IMG/VR virus record: IMGVR_UViG_3300037240_000024
Location: 1-64,000 of that record
Direction: 5' to 3' (one strand)
Length of the DNA stretch: 64,000 nucleotides
DNA from: a virus
Program-made: the position numbers and the translations under genes
Shown here: positions 49,638 to 56,724 of the stretch, piece after piece
Numbering within the stretch: the first letter of the stretch is position 1
Layout of the letters: each line of letters opens with the position of its first letter
The notes under the pieces: generated by a model
Database searches by the model: none
What the model was told of the DNA's origin: nothing
Seen by the model: only the letters and a program-made list of their open reading frames with translations

Positions 49638-51667
49638 ACGCGCACATACCAGTTCCGAACGATCCGTGGGCTTGGATATGGCAGCTCGGCTATCGGAGCA
49701 TCGTTCCCATAACTCCCGGTCAAAAATCGCCCGGCGTTCTCACACCGGATGGGTGGATCGGTTTCAGGGGGTGGCAAACCTCACGCCCTAGCGAAAGCGA
49801 CGTGGACCGTTATCGAGAATGGGGCGCCGGCGTCGGCATCAGGTGTGAAGACGGTCTACTCGCCATCGATGTCGACACGATGGATGAACGCCTGTCCGTA
49901 GAGATCGAGACAGAAATAACAGCGAGACTCGGCGTTTTGCCGCAACGAATCGGTAGAGCGCCTAAGAAACTGTATCTATTGCGAACATCGTCGGATTACG
50001 CGCACGCAAAAATAAAATTCGACGGCGGCGAAATTGACATTAGAACTTACGGGCAGTTTGTCGCTTCCGGCATCCACCCCGACACCGGCATGGCGTATCA
50101 GTGGGTTCGGCCGCTGCTTCCACGAAAAGACCTGCCGCACTTCGACCCCGCGACATTGGAGGGGGTGTGGTTCGCGCTGAAGGCGATACTACCCAACGCC
50201 CGCCTCGCGAGCTTGCCGACGCTCGTGCGCGACCCCGTAGACCCGGCGACGCTGCGCGGAACGGGCGGACGAGTGCGACGCGCTCTGGAATTTATTCCAA
50301 ACGACTATGACCGCGACACTTACATAAATGTGCTGACCGCCGTTAAAGGCGCTTTGCCCGACGATCTTGAAGACGGGTGGGATCTGGTCTGGCCGTGGTG
50401 CGAATCGTGGCGTGGGCCGAATGGCGAGGAGAACGACCGAGACGTGGTGCGACGCGATTTCGACTCGCTGAAACCGATAGCGTTGGGGATCGGCTATCTG
50501 GAGATGCTGGCGGATAAACGGTCAGGCGGTGTGGCGATCGCCGAAAGAAACCATGAGCCGATCATACCACCGCCGCCCCCTCTACATTTCTCCGAGCCTG
50601 CGACGTGCTTCGATGGTCTGCCGATCCCCTCTCAAGCATGGCTGGCGCCCGACCTTATTCCAGCGCGCAACGTGACGCTGTTTTACGGCGACGGCGGGAC
50701 AGGAAAAAGTCTGTCGGCGCTGCAACTGGCGTTCTCGGTCGCGACGGGCGTGCCGTGGCTGGGCGTTCCCGTGACGCGCGGGCGGGCGCTGTTCATCTCT
50801 GCGGAAGATGAGCGCGATGAGATTCATAGGCGGTTAGCAGCGATTGCAGCCGGCTCGGGATACGGTCTGGACGAACTCGGCGACCTCTATGTTCGCTCCC
50901 TGAGCGGCCAGAACGCCCTTCTCGCCGAGCCCGACATCAAGACGACCCTCCTCAAGACAACAGCGCTGTACGCCACGATCCGCACCGAGATCTTGCGTCT
51001 ACGGCCGGCGCTGATCGTGCTCGACACACTGGCTGACATGTTCGGTGGCGACGAGGTGAAACGTGTCCATGCGCGCCAGTTCATCCAGTTTCTACAGAGT
51101 TATGTCGTAGACGTGGATTTCGAGTTATCCGTAGTTCTGCTCGGGCAGCCGTCCGTCAGCGGCATGAACTCCGGTAGCGGAACGAGCGGTTCGACGGCAT
51201 GGTCGAACTCAGTTCGGTCGCGGCTTTACCTAGAAAGAAGATATGTGGAGCGCGCTGAGAAGCGGATCGAGACCGACACCGACATTCGCGTGCTGACCAC
51301 CAAGAAGGCCAATAGGACGAAGCTCGGCGGCGAAATCGTCATGCGGTGGGCGAACGGACGGTTTGTGGTCGATGCGGCCTCCAGCGCCGTGCAGGAGACC
51401 GCAGACGACGCCGCCGATGAGACGGTGTTCCTCGCGCTACTCGCGCAATTCACCAAAACGGGACGCAATGTCAGCCACAATGTCGCCGCTCCGAGCTACG
51501 CACCGAAGCAATTTCTGACGACAAAGGCCGGTTCCGATCTCGGAAAGGCGCGTTTGGCGTCGGCGATGGCCCGTCTTTTTGAACGTCACGAGATCAAAGT
51601 GGAGATCTACGGAGCGCCTTCCAAGGGCTATAATCGGATTATAGGTGTAAGCAGGGAGGGATTATAA
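49634..51667 (+). CDS. Bifunctional primase-polymerase / RepA-type helicase (677 aa)
   Basis: Residues ~1-200 form a prim-pol domain: LLAIDVDTMDER (~74-85, DxD) and VASGIHPDTGMAYQWV (~142-157, the sG-HP-TG-Y-W motif). Residues ~320-560 are a RecA/RepA-fold ATPase with YGDGGTGKSLSALQL (Walker A, ~351-365), SAEDERDEIHRRL and ALIVLDTLADMFGGDE (Walker B, ~459-474). The C-terminal part is a winged-helix-like region. It combines primer synthesis and helicase-like activity and so is a replication initiator candidate; the repeats at its 3' end support this. Confidence 0.8.
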   Translation: MNAHIPVPNDPWAWIWQLGYRSIVPITPGQKSPGVLTPDGWIGFRGWQTSRPSESDVDRYREWGAGVGIRCEDGLLAIDVDTMDERLSVEIETEITARLGVLPQRIGRAPKKLYLLRTSSDYAHAKIKFDGGEIDIRTYGQFVASGIHPDTGMAYQWVRPLLPRKDLPHFDPATLEGVWFALKAILPNARLASLPTLVRDPVDPATLRGTGGRVRRALEFIPNDYDRDTYINVLTAVKGALPDDLEDGWDLVWPWCESWRGPNGEENDRDVVRRDFDSLKPIALGIGYLEMLADKRSGGVAIAERNHEPIIPPPPPLHFSEPATCFDGLPIPSQAWLAPDLIPARNVTLFYGDGGTGKSLSALQLAFSVATGVPWLGVPVTRGRALFISAEDERDEIHRRLAAIAAGSGYGLDELGDLYVRSLSGQNALLAEPDIKTTLLKTTALYATIRTEILRLRPALIVLDTLADMFGGDEVKRVHARQFIQFLQSYVVDVDFELSVVLLGQPSVSGMNSGSGTSGSTAWSNSVRSRLYLERRYVERAEKRIETDTDIRVLTTKKANRTKLGGEIVMRWANGRFVVDAASSAVQETADDAADETVFLALLAQFTKTGRNVSHNVAAPSYAPKQFLTTKAGSDLGKARLASAMARLFERHEIKVEIYGAPSKGYNRIIGVSREGL

Positions 51668-51764
51668 ATTATAAATAGCCTGCTTACCCCTGCTTACCCC
51701 CTACCTGCTTACCCCTGCTAACCCCCTGCGGAGCCTGCTAACCCCCTGTGCTGCCTACCCCCCT
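51662..51764. repeat. AT-rich segment plus six iteron-like repeats: candidate replication origin
   Basis: An A/T stretch (TTATAAATTATAAAT, 51662-51677) overlaps the helicase stop and is followed by six direct repeats of CCTGCT(T/A)ACCCC(CT), at about 51679, 51689, 51704, 51714, 51734 and 51750 (the last has CTGCCTACC). Spacings are 10-20 bp. Iterons beside an AT-rich melting region, directly after an initiator/helicase gene, are the classical layout of an origin. This is inference from layout. Confidence 0.6.
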
Positions 51765-51777
51765 ATAACCCCCGCCT

Positions 51778-51838
51778 GGGTAGGCAGGCAGGGCAGGCCC
51801 TCGCCTTCGGGGCTTGCCCGCCTACCGAGGGGTTTTGC
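51778..51838 (+). terminator. Long imperfect hairpin terminator after the origin candidate
   Basis: GGGTAGGCAGGCAGGGCAGG then CCC (51778-51800) pairs with GGGGCTTGCCCGCCTACC (51809-51826), with a small bulge and a short loop, and is followed by GAGGGGTTTT. It should end the helicase transcript; in the origin context it might also be a structured element. Confidence 0.65.
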
Positions 51839-51842
51839 GATT

Positions 51843-51857
51843 ATAACAGTCTGTTAT
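51843..51857. promoter_or_regulatory. Perfect operator ATAACA-GTC-TGTTAT
   Basis: The 15-bp palindrome ATAACAGTCTGTTAT is the most symmetrical copy of the operator family. It lies 34 bp upstream of the GTG start at 51891, in the place of a promoter. No good -35/-10 pair is visible. Confidence 0.75.
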
Positions 51858-51890
51858 GAAATTACGCACTCCAACGAAAAGGAACGTACT

Positions 51891-52109
51891 GTGTTTGTGG
51901 AATATGCCGAGCATGAGTGGGTTGACATCTCCGACGCCTATCGGCTGGAATTTTATTTCACGGAGGGTGGCAATCCCGGTTTGAAGGTTTGGCGTCGCGA
52001 CGCTGATCCGAAGAAACCGGAGCGCTATCTGTTCGAGGGGCCGGGATGGGCGGATTACGTCAAACTGGTCATCCGTAGCGCGGCCACTAAAGCGGCTGGA
52101 GAGCCTTGA
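51891..52109 (+). CDS. Small operator-controlled protein (72 aa)
   Basis: GTG 51891 with AAAAGGAAC upstream. MFVEYAEHEWVDISDAYRLE, FYFTEGGNPGLKVWRRDADP, then YLFEGPGWADYVKLVIRSAA: a compact alpha/beta domain rich in aromatics. It is a single-gene unit between the origin terminator and a convergent terminator, apparently controlled by the perfect operator. Function unknown; its regulation makes it an early or accessory candidate. Confidence 0.6.
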   Translation: MFVEYAEHEWVDISDAYRLEFYFTEGGNPGLKVWRRDADPKKPERYLFEGPGWADYVKLVIRSAATKAAGEP

Positions 52110-52117
52110 ACGTGACA

Positions 52118-52144
52118 ACGCCCGCCGAGAGCGTCGGCGGGCGT
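52118..52144. terminator. Bidirectional terminator between convergent genes
   Basis: ACGCCCGCCGA and TCGGCGGGCGT are perfect 11-bp arms with a 5-nt loop between the plus gene ending at 52109 and the minus gene ending at 52173. T-runs are weak on either side. Confidence 0.65.
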
Positions 52145-52172
52145 CCTGGGGCTTCTCTGTGGCGGGAAACGC

Positions 52173-52400
52173 CTATTGGGTGACGGGTAGATACTCGACC
52201 TCGATCGAAAATGGCCCCGACCAGTTCTGAACCCAAAGCGGGGCGTGTTCCGAGCGCGCCAGTTCATTCGATTCGTAGGTGAACGATTCGACGCCTGGCG
52301 GCACGTCCTCGTCGACCCAAACCGTATCGCCTTGCGGGTCGACGCTGATCGCATAATCGTTGAGCCACGCTTGGGCGTCGAATGTGATCCGGGCTTTCAT
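52173..52400 (-). CDS. Hypothetical protein, end of the minus cassette region (75 aa)
   Basis: MKARITFDAQAWLNDYAISV, DPQGDTVWVDEDVPPGVESF, SGPFSIEVEYLPVTQ: an all-beta-looking small domain. ATG 52400 overlaps the stop of the upstream membrane gene (ATGA). Unknown function. Confidence 0.6.
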   Translation of the reverse strand: MKARITFDAQAWLNDYAISVDPQGDTVWVDEDVPPGVESFTYESNELARSEHAPLWVQNWSGPFSIEVEYLPVTQ

Positions 52401-52534
52401 TTTCGCATCCTTTCAACGTAGAACAGAGCCAAGACATACGCCGCGACGCACGCCGCGACGTATCCTTCGACCAGAACGCGCTTCGCGCGTTCTTTGCTCA
52501 GGACGAGCGACAGGATTTTGCGGAGTCTCGTCAT
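52397..52534 (-). CDS. 45-aa membrane protein
   Basis: Minus-strand ATG 52534 gives MTRLRKILSLVLSKERAKRV followed by LVEGYVAACVAAYVLALFYV and a basic end. One membrane helix with a basic amphipathic N-terminus. ATGA overlaps at both ends tie it to the repeat-protein gene and to the gene below. Confidence 0.55.
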   Translation of the reverse strand: MTRLRKILSLVLSKERAKRVLVEGYVAACVAAYVLALFYVERMRK

Positions 52535-53169
52535 TTCGGATTGTCAGAAAATTCGGCGAGGCGCCCGAAAGTCTGTGCGGTGACGCGCTTGTACTCCGCA
52601 TAGGCCGGCGCGCAGACGCGCTTGTACTCCGCAGAGGCCGACGCGCAGACGCGCTTGTACTCCGCATAGGCCGGCGCGCAGACGCGCTTGTACTCCGCAG
52701 AGGCCGGCGCGCAGACGCGCTTGTACTCCGCATAGGCCGGCGCGCAGACGCGCTCGTACTCCGCAGAGGCCGACGCGCAGACGCGCTCGTACTCCGCAGA
52801 GGCCGGCGCGCAGACGCGCTTGTACTCCGCAGAGGCCGGCGCGCAGACGCGCTTGTACTCCGCAGAGGCCGGCGCGCAGACGCGCTTGTACTCCGCATAG
52901 GCCGGCGCGCAGACGCGCTTGTACTCCGCATAGGCCGACGCGCAGACGCGCTCGTACTCCGCAGAGGCCGACGCGCAGACGCGCTCGTACTCCGCAGAGG
53001 CCGACGCGCTCAAAAGGTTTTGTGCCGCCCACTTCCAGTCGAATTTGTCGGCGACACCGGCGCAAATGGCTTCCGTCACTTCGGCGCCATTTGGAAATAG
53101 TTCTTTGAATAGCGCGACCTGCGAAGAGCAAGCCTGTTTACGCTTGAGAAGCGCAGCGGTGATTTTCAT
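52531..53169 (-). CDS. Protein with 13 hendecad (11-residue) repeats (212 aa)
   Basis: ATG 53169 has GGAG 8 nt upstream. The N-terminal 55 residues (MKITAALLKRKQACSSQVAL, FKELFPNGAEVTEAICAGVA, FDWKWAAQNLL) are a domain I recognise from other phage proteins that precedes Ala-rich repeats. Thirteen copies of AxAEY(E/K)RVCAx then run to near the end. An 11-residue period suits a right-handed or straight coiled coil, and each unit carries one cysteine. The exact DNA repeats allow expansion or contraction. Function unknown. Confidence 0.65.
   Translation of the reverse strand: MKITAALLKRKQACSSQVALFKELFPNGAEVTEAICAGVADKFDWKWAAQNLLSASASAEYERVCASASAEYERVCASAYAEYKRVCAPAYAEYKRVCAPASAEYKRVCAPASAEYKRVCAPASAEYERVCASASAEYERVCAPAYAEYKRVCAPASAEYKRVCAPAYAEYKRVCASASAEYKRVCAPAYAEYKRVTAQTFGRLAEFSDNPK
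52582..53010. repeat. 13 tandem copies of a 33-bp unit
   Basis: The 429-bp array is exactly 13 x 33 bp. Units differ mainly at three positions (CTTG/CTCG, CATAG/CAGAG, CCGGC/CCGAC). Because the period is divisible by three, several frames on both strands stay open across it; only the minus-strand frame of the 52531-53169 gene has a matching flanking domain and ribosome-binding site. Confidence 0.9.
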
Positions 53170-53174
53170 ATTTG

Positions 53175-53360
53175 TCACTCCGTCATCATGCGCTTGAGCG
53201 CGCGGGCTTTGCGGATCTCCGCCGCCATGTCGGCGACGTAAGCGGCTTCCAGGTCGATTCGCTTCGACTTGTGGGCCTGGGAGAGCGCAGCGCCGTAGCG
53301 TCGGCGCGCGATGGCGTGCGCGTCGGATGCGCGGCGATAGTCGTCTGTGGCGTTGAGCAT
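53175..53360 (-). CDS. Small helical protein (61 aa)
   Basis: MLNATDDYRRASDAHAIARR, then SKRIDLEAAYVADMAAEIRK. Two charged helices, basic overall. Lies between the repeat protein and a coiled-coil protein. Function unknown. Confidence 0.55.
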   Translation of the reverse strand: MLNATDDYRRASDAHAIARRRYGAALSQAHKSKRIDLEAAYVADMAAEIRKARALKRMMTE

Positions 53361-53363
53361 GGC

Positions 53364-53768
53364 TCAGGCTCCCTTGCGAGGCGTGCGGCGCTTGGGTTTG
53401 ATTGCTTCGTGATAGGCGTTCCGGTTATCGACGGCGATCTTGCGCCACGACTCGACTTCGGCTTGTAGGTCGGCGATTCGTTGCGCGACGCCGCCAGCAT
53501 CGTCGAGGCTGTTCAGCTCGGCGAGCCATTTCTCGTTTTCGGTTTCAAGTGTTTCTATTCGCGATTGTAGCGCTTCGATTTCTTTCGCCTGTTCGGCCTC
53601 AAACTCCCGGCGCCACTCGGCGTTTTCGGCTTCTGCCTTGGCGGGATCGCACTCTTCGATTTCTTCGATGGCGTCGAAACGAAAGATGCTGAAATCGGGC
53701 GCGACGATACGCGCGAACGGGCGACACTCATATTCGATTTCGTCGCCGATGATTCGGAAGTTGCTCAT
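53364..53768 (-). CDS. Coiled-coil protein (134 aa)
   Basis: A short N-terminal domain (MSNFRIIGDEIEYECRPFAR) is followed by an acidic coiled coil (KEIEALQSRIETLETENEKW) and a basic C-terminus (KPKRRTPRKGA). Starts with an overlap of the preceding gene. Function unknown. Confidence 0.55.
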   Translation of the reverse strand: MSNFRIIGDEIEYECRPFARIVAPDFSIFRFDAIEEIEECDPAKAEAENAEWRREFEAEQAKEIEALQSRIETLETENEKWLAELNSLDDAGGVAQRIADLQAEVESWRKIAVDNRNAYHEAIKPKRRTPRKGA

Positions 53769-53989
53769 ATCCGCTGCTCCTCTTCGGCGAGATAGATGAT
53801 CTGAACAACGTCATCCGGTCCTGGCAGCAGGCCGCGCGAATGTTTTAGCAGTGCGTCGATTGACATTGCGGTAGTGTATCCGCCGAACGTGTCGATCTCC
53901 GATCCGTCGTCGCGTAACGCGACGAGAAGCCATGCGGCGTGATTGCCTTTGCAACGACGTATGCGATGTGTGTATTTCGTCCCGGTCAT
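53765..53989 (-). CDS. Small protein with CGAAC-ATG leader (74 aa)
   Basis: ATG 53989 is chosen because it is preceded by GGAGCAACGAAC, the shared leader of this region; the longer open frame would run through the upstream gene. MTGTKYTHRIRRCKGNHAAW, then LLVALRDDGSEIDTFGGYTT. Basic beta-rich start and acidic C-terminus. Function unknown. Confidence 0.55.
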   Translation of the reverse strand: MTGTKYTHRIRRCKGNHAAWLLVALRDDGSEIDTFGGYTTAMSIDALLKHSRGLLPGPDDVVQIIYLAEEEQRI

Positions 53990-54003
53990 GTTCGTTGCTC
54001 CGA

Positions 54004-54153
54004 TCAGGTTTTGAGTGTGGAGGCGATCAGGTCGTGAGCGGTGCGTAGTTTCGCCGCACGTATCGTTTCGCCATCGCGGATCGCCCATTCGAGCAAGAGC
54101 GCGACCCGCTCCAGCGCCATGTCGATCAGACCGTTTGTTGTTTCGGCGTTCAT
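54004..54153 (-). CDS. 49-aa helical protein
   Basis: Minus-strand ATG 54153 with the leader GATCAACGAAC. MNAETTNGLIDMALERVALL, LEWAIRDGETIRAAKLRTAH: two amphipathic helices. Not a membrane protein. Function unknown. Confidence 0.5.
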   Translation of the reverse strand: MNAETTNGLIDMALERVALLLEWAIRDGETIRAAKLRTAHDLIASTLKT

Positions 54154-54168
54154 GTTCGTTGATCCAAG

Positions 54169-54468
54169 TTAGAAAGGAAGGTCGGCGCCGAAGCGGTAGT
54201 CGTCGCCGAATAAGGCGCGAAAGCACGACGCGGGGCCGCTACATGACCAGCGGACGTTGCGATAATCCCAGATGGCGCATTGCGCGCGGTCTGCGACAAA
54301 GAGCCATTCGTGATTGATCTTGCCATCGCTGCAATCAGCGCGATCCGGCGTAAAGCCAAGCACGACGGAAATATGCTCAACGGTCAGACGTGAGGATAAT
54401 CGGCCTTCACGCCCGCGTCGGCGTATCTCGTTATTTTGTAGGATGTTCATTCCAGAGTCGGAAATCAT
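54169..54468 (-). CDS. Hypothetical protein (99 aa)
   Basis: ATG 54468 follows GATCAACGAAC. The protein has three cysteine-containing segments (DRADCSDGKI, RAQCAIWDYR, SCSGPASCFRALFGDD), with DYRNVRW and GKINHEWLF motifs. A later ATG (54450) is an alternative start. The leader match supports the longer form. Confidence 0.5.
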   Translation of the reverse strand: MISDSGMNILQNNEIRRRGREGRLSSRLTVEHISVVLGFTPDRADCSDGKINHEWLFVADRAQCAIWDYRNVRWSCSGPASCFRALFGDDYRFGADLPF

Positions 54469-54535
54469 GTTCGTTGATCCAGATCAGAGAATGAAGAGGG
54501 AGGAGGGGTGCAAAGGGTTATGTGGCCCGATGAGG

Positions 54536-55096
54536 TCAGGCGTAGTGAATCCAGCCGCGCGAGATGTACGGATTTGCCTCACTGAATTTATTCGCGGGGT
54601 TGCTCAACAGATCGCCGAGCACGCCGATAAATTTGGCGTCAGGCGCTTTGGCGTCTTCGCCCGGTTTGACGTATTCGCGCGTGTCGGCGCCTCGATAAAC
54701 GTCAAGCGCCAGAACATCCCGGTCCCAGAAGCCGACGCCGTGTCCTTGACGTGTAAACCAGAAATCGCGCCCAGCCTGTTCATCGTCATAGTCGATTCCA
54801 GCTTCGGCGATTGAGTCGAGCCATTGGCGCACGAAACAACCGTCTGGCATTATGTGGCCGACGAAATCTGAGCATTCGCGCTTGATGTCGGCGACGGCGG
54901 CGCGCGTCAGGCGTTCGACTCCCGCATCGTTGAAAGAGTTCTCGTTTTTGTCGTCGCCGCAATCGCCGTTGGTGAAAAACATCGCTTCGACATAGCCGCG
55001 CGCGAACGTGTCGAGAGAATAAAAAGCGTGCAGCTTTCTCTTGTAATGTCCTTGCGATCCAGGTCCGCCCGACTCGTTAAGAATGAATTGTGGCAT
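54536..55096 (-). CDS. Conserved phage protein with DFWFTRQGHGVGFWDR motif (186 aa)
   Basis: GAGGAG 8 nt before ATG 55096. A central domain ECSDFVGHIMPDGCFVRQWL is followed by DFWFTRQGHGVGFWDRDVL, a signature I recognise in many uncharacterised phage and plasmid proteins, and a C-terminal segment with PYISRGWIHYA. Function not established to my knowledge. Confidence 0.65.
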   Translation of the reverse strand: MPQFILNESGGPGSQGHYKRKLHAFYSLDTFARGYVEAMFFTNGDCGDDKNENSFNDAGVERLTRAAVADIKRECSDFVGHIMPDGCFVRQWLDSIAEAGIDYDDEQAGRDFWFTRQGHGVGFWDRDVLALDVYRGADTREYVKPGEDAKAPDAKFIGVLGDLLSNPANKFSEANPYISRGWIHYA

Positions 55097-55114
55097 AGTT
55101 GATTCTCCTCATTT

Positions 55115-55154
55115 GAAGCGAAGGCGCTTCGCACATGCGGGACTCGCCCGCATG
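55115..55154. other. Two adjacent hairpins upstream of the 55096 gene
   Basis: GAAGCG-AAGG-CGCTTC (55115-55130) and CATGCGGG-ACTCG-less-loop-CCCGCATG (55134-55154) are perfect inverted repeats between the stop at 55170 and the start at 55096 (minus strand). They may terminate or stabilise the small mRNAs. Confidence 0.5.
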
Positions 55155-55169
55155 ATCACTGCGTCTTGC

Positions 55170-55301
55170 TCAGAGAATGAAAGGCGCGAGCACAAGCCCG
55201 ACCGCGAAGGCGACGCCGAGATACGCCAGACCAAGCGCCAGGCCGATGACGTCGAAACGCTGCGACGGCGCGTCAGGTTGAGTGAAGGGGAGGCGGGACA
55301 T
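55170..55301 (-). CDS. 43-aa membrane protein
   Basis: Minus-strand ATG 55301, with GGAGATCG upstream, encodes MSRLPFTQPDAPSQRFDVIG and LALGLAYLGVAFAVGLVLAP to FIL. One long hydrophobic helix at the C-terminus. Function unknown. Confidence 0.55.
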   Translation of the reverse strand: MSRLPFTQPDAPSQRFDVIGLALGLAYLGVAFAVGLVLAPFIL

Positions 55302-55312
55302 TGGCGATCTCC

Positions 55313-55726
55313 TCAACGGAAATAAAACGTTTCACCGCTGAACTCGGCGGTTGAATAGTCGCTCTTGAGTTCGTCGGCCGCGGCTTCCCAGTCGATGTGG
55401 TTATTGGGCCATTTAGCGTCTCGGCTTATCGCGCCAATGTCGTCGGCGAGTTCGCGGGCGTAATCCTCAAAGTACGATTCGCGAATGAGCGTGATGGGAT
55501 ACCAATCGCCACGCCATTGTTCGTCGCCGCCTGCGCCTTTGAGTTCGCTGAGCAAGTCTTCCAGCCCGGTGAGTTCTGCGCGCAGGTCCATGATTTCAAC
55601 GGGCGACGTTTCGCGGTCCTCGCTTTCTTCGTGCGTTTCGATCTGCGCGGTGATTTCCTCAAAGCGCGCGATAACGTCGCGAACGTCGATTGTGTCGTCA
55701 GTGTGAGAAAATTCGCGATTGCTCAT
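55313..55726 (-). CDS. Conserved acidic phage/plasmid protein (137 aa)
   Basis: ATG 55726 follows GGGAGATACGAAC, the duplicated leader, so it is preferred to the longer frame. Coiled coil (SPVEIMDLRAELTGLEDLLS) then WYPITLIRESYFEDYARELA and WEAAADELKSDYSTAEFSGE. This layout is common in uncharacterised mobile-element proteins; the strongly acidic composition is DNA-mimic-like, but an antirestriction role would be guesswork. Confidence 0.6.
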   Translation of the reverse strand: MSNREFSHTDDTIDVRDVIARFEEITAQIETHEESEDRETSPVEIMDLRAELTGLEDLLSELKGAGGDEQWRGDWYPITLIRESYFEDYARELADDIGAISRDAKWPNNHIDWEAAADELKSDYSTAEFSGETFYFR

Positions 55727-55808
55727 GTTCGTATCTCCCATTTCAGCGTCTCAATTGATCGCCGCATATGCCGACGGCTTGTGACGGCGCGTCGGCATAA
55801 ACTGCGAT
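55724..55808. repeat. Direct repeat, copy A (~85 bp leader with hairpin)
   Basis: Nearly identical to 56021-56104. On the minus strand it contains an inverted repeat TATGCCGACG/CGTCGGCATA (55767-55776 and 55790-55799) followed by a ribosome-binding site and CGAACATG. It separates gene 55808-56023 from gene 55313-55726. A shorter third copy of the ribosome-binding end only is at 56341-56363. Confidence 0.9.
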
Positions 55809-56023
55809 TAGATCGCGGCGGGCGCATCCCAGAGAGTGATTAGCTTGTCATCTCCTGTGAGATGAACCGCGCGAAGATGGCCGAGTCGGATATGAGCGCC
55901 GAACGCCTTGGCGTGCATGTCGCGCGCTTTGTTGATCGCTTGTTCGGCGGTTTCAAATATTAGGTTGAGCGGGACGCCAAAGTCAGACCAGATGACGGCG
56001 TAAAGGTCAGATTTGGCGATCAT
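55808..56023 (-). CDS. Small cassette protein (71 aa)
   Basis: ATG 56023 in leader copy B. MIAKSDLYAVIWSDFGVPLN, LIFETAEQAINKARDMHAKA, then IRLGHLRAVHLTGDDKLITL. A compact alpha/beta domain. Flanked by leader copies, so it looks like one unit of a modular cassette array. Function unknown. Confidence 0.6.
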   Translation of the reverse strand: MIAKSDLYAVIWSDFGVPLNLIFETAEQAINKARDMHAKAFGAHIRLGHLRAVHLTGDDKLITLWDAPAAI

Positions 56024-56104
56024 GTTCGTATCTCCTATTCAGCGTCTCAATTGATCGCCGCATATGCCGACGGCTTGTGACGGCGCGTCGGCATAAACTG
56101 CGAT
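56021..56104. repeat. Direct repeat, copy B (~84 bp leader with hairpin)
   Basis: Second copy of the leader at 55724-55808, with its inverted repeat at 56063-56072 and 56086-56095. The only differences are near the ribosome-binding site (CTATT against CCATTT on the plus strand) and at the ends. It links gene 56104-56343 to gene 55808-56023. Confidence 0.9.
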
Positions 56105-56343
56105 CAAGCGTAACGGGCGTTCAGGTCGGAAGCCGCATAGTTCCCGGTGACTTGCGCATAATTCTCGCGAGCCTCTTTCAAAGTCTTCGCGGCGTTTGTG
56201 CTGCAAAGATAAACGTCGAACTGCGAACCGTGACGCTTCGCGAAAATGTCGATTTTGCGATAGGTATTGAAGCCGACTCGCGGCTCGCGTTGCGGCTTCA
56301 TGAAGCCTTGCTTGAGCAAGTCCGCGTAGCGTTCAGTCGCCAT
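56104..56343 (-). CDS. Small basic cassette protein (79 aa)
   Basis: ATG 56343 has AGGAGATACGAAC upstream. MATERYADLLKQGFMKPQRE, DIFAKRHGSQFDVYLCSTNA, AKTLKEARENYAQVTGNYAA. Helix and beta segments, basic N-terminus. Ends in the second leader repeat. Function unknown. Confidence 0.6.
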   Translation of the reverse strand: MATERYADLLKQGFMKPQREPRVGFNTYRKIDIFAKRHGSQFDVYLCSTNAAKTLKEARENYAQVTGNYAASDLNARYA

Positions 56344-56423
56344 GTTCGTATCTCCTATTCAGCGACCAACCTTGGTGCTTTGTGACGCTGGCGACGCGCG
56401 CCAGCGTTGCAAAACGTCAGGCT

Positions 56424-56621
56424 TTAACGCTTGCACTCGCGAACATGGCGCAAGGCTTTGTGGAGTTGTTGAGCGCGCCACATGTCGTCACGCGCGGTTT
56501 CGGGCGCATCGGATTCGCGAGCATGTTGCGCGTCGGCTTCGGCGTAACCGATAAGCGATTCAATGCGCGTCGCGACCATTTCGACAATTTGATTCGTATT
56601 ATCGACTGTCTTGCAAGTCAT
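56424..56621 (-). CDS. First gene of the minus cassette operon (65 aa)
   Basis: ATG 56621 with GAGGAG upstream, about 30 bp from a minus-strand promoter. MTCKTVDNTNQIVEMVATRI then AEADAQHARESDAPETARDD and AQQLHKALRHVRECKR: a short helical protein. Function unknown. Confidence 0.55.
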   Translation of the reverse strand: MTCKTVDNTNQIVEMVATRIESLIGYAEADAQHARESDAPETARDDMWRAQQLHKALRHVRECKR

Positions 56622-56648
56622 CGCTTCGTTCTCCTCTTGCCTGTTCCG

Positions 56649-56676
56649 ACTGTACGCTTTGGCGAAACTTTGTCAA
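56649..56676 (-). promoter_or_regulatory. Promoter of the minus cassette operon
   Basis: On the minus strand TTGACA (56676-56671) and TACAGT (56654-56649) are separated by 16 bp, just upstream of the gene at 56621. It overlaps the TTTAGACC element (56682-56689) shared with the recombinase promoter. Confidence 0.65.
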
Positions 56677-56724
56677 TAAGATTTAGACCTTTTTGGCGAT
56701 TTATTTTCGTCGTGGTCTGCTAAA

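Noticed and set aside
52582-53010. CRISPR array
   Set aside because: The repeats are directly adjacent with no unique spacers and encode a regular protein repeat.
52360-53131. Long plus- and minus-strand ORFs (up to 246 codons) across 52.4-53.1 kb in other frames
   Set aside because: They exist because the 33-bp repeat is divisible by three and keeps several frames open. Their flanks read as shadows of the true minus-strand genes and lack ribosome-binding sites.
55313-55726. Antirestriction (DNA-mimic) protein
   Set aside because: The protein is acidic and common on mobile elements, but no ArdA-type or other mimic motif was recognised.
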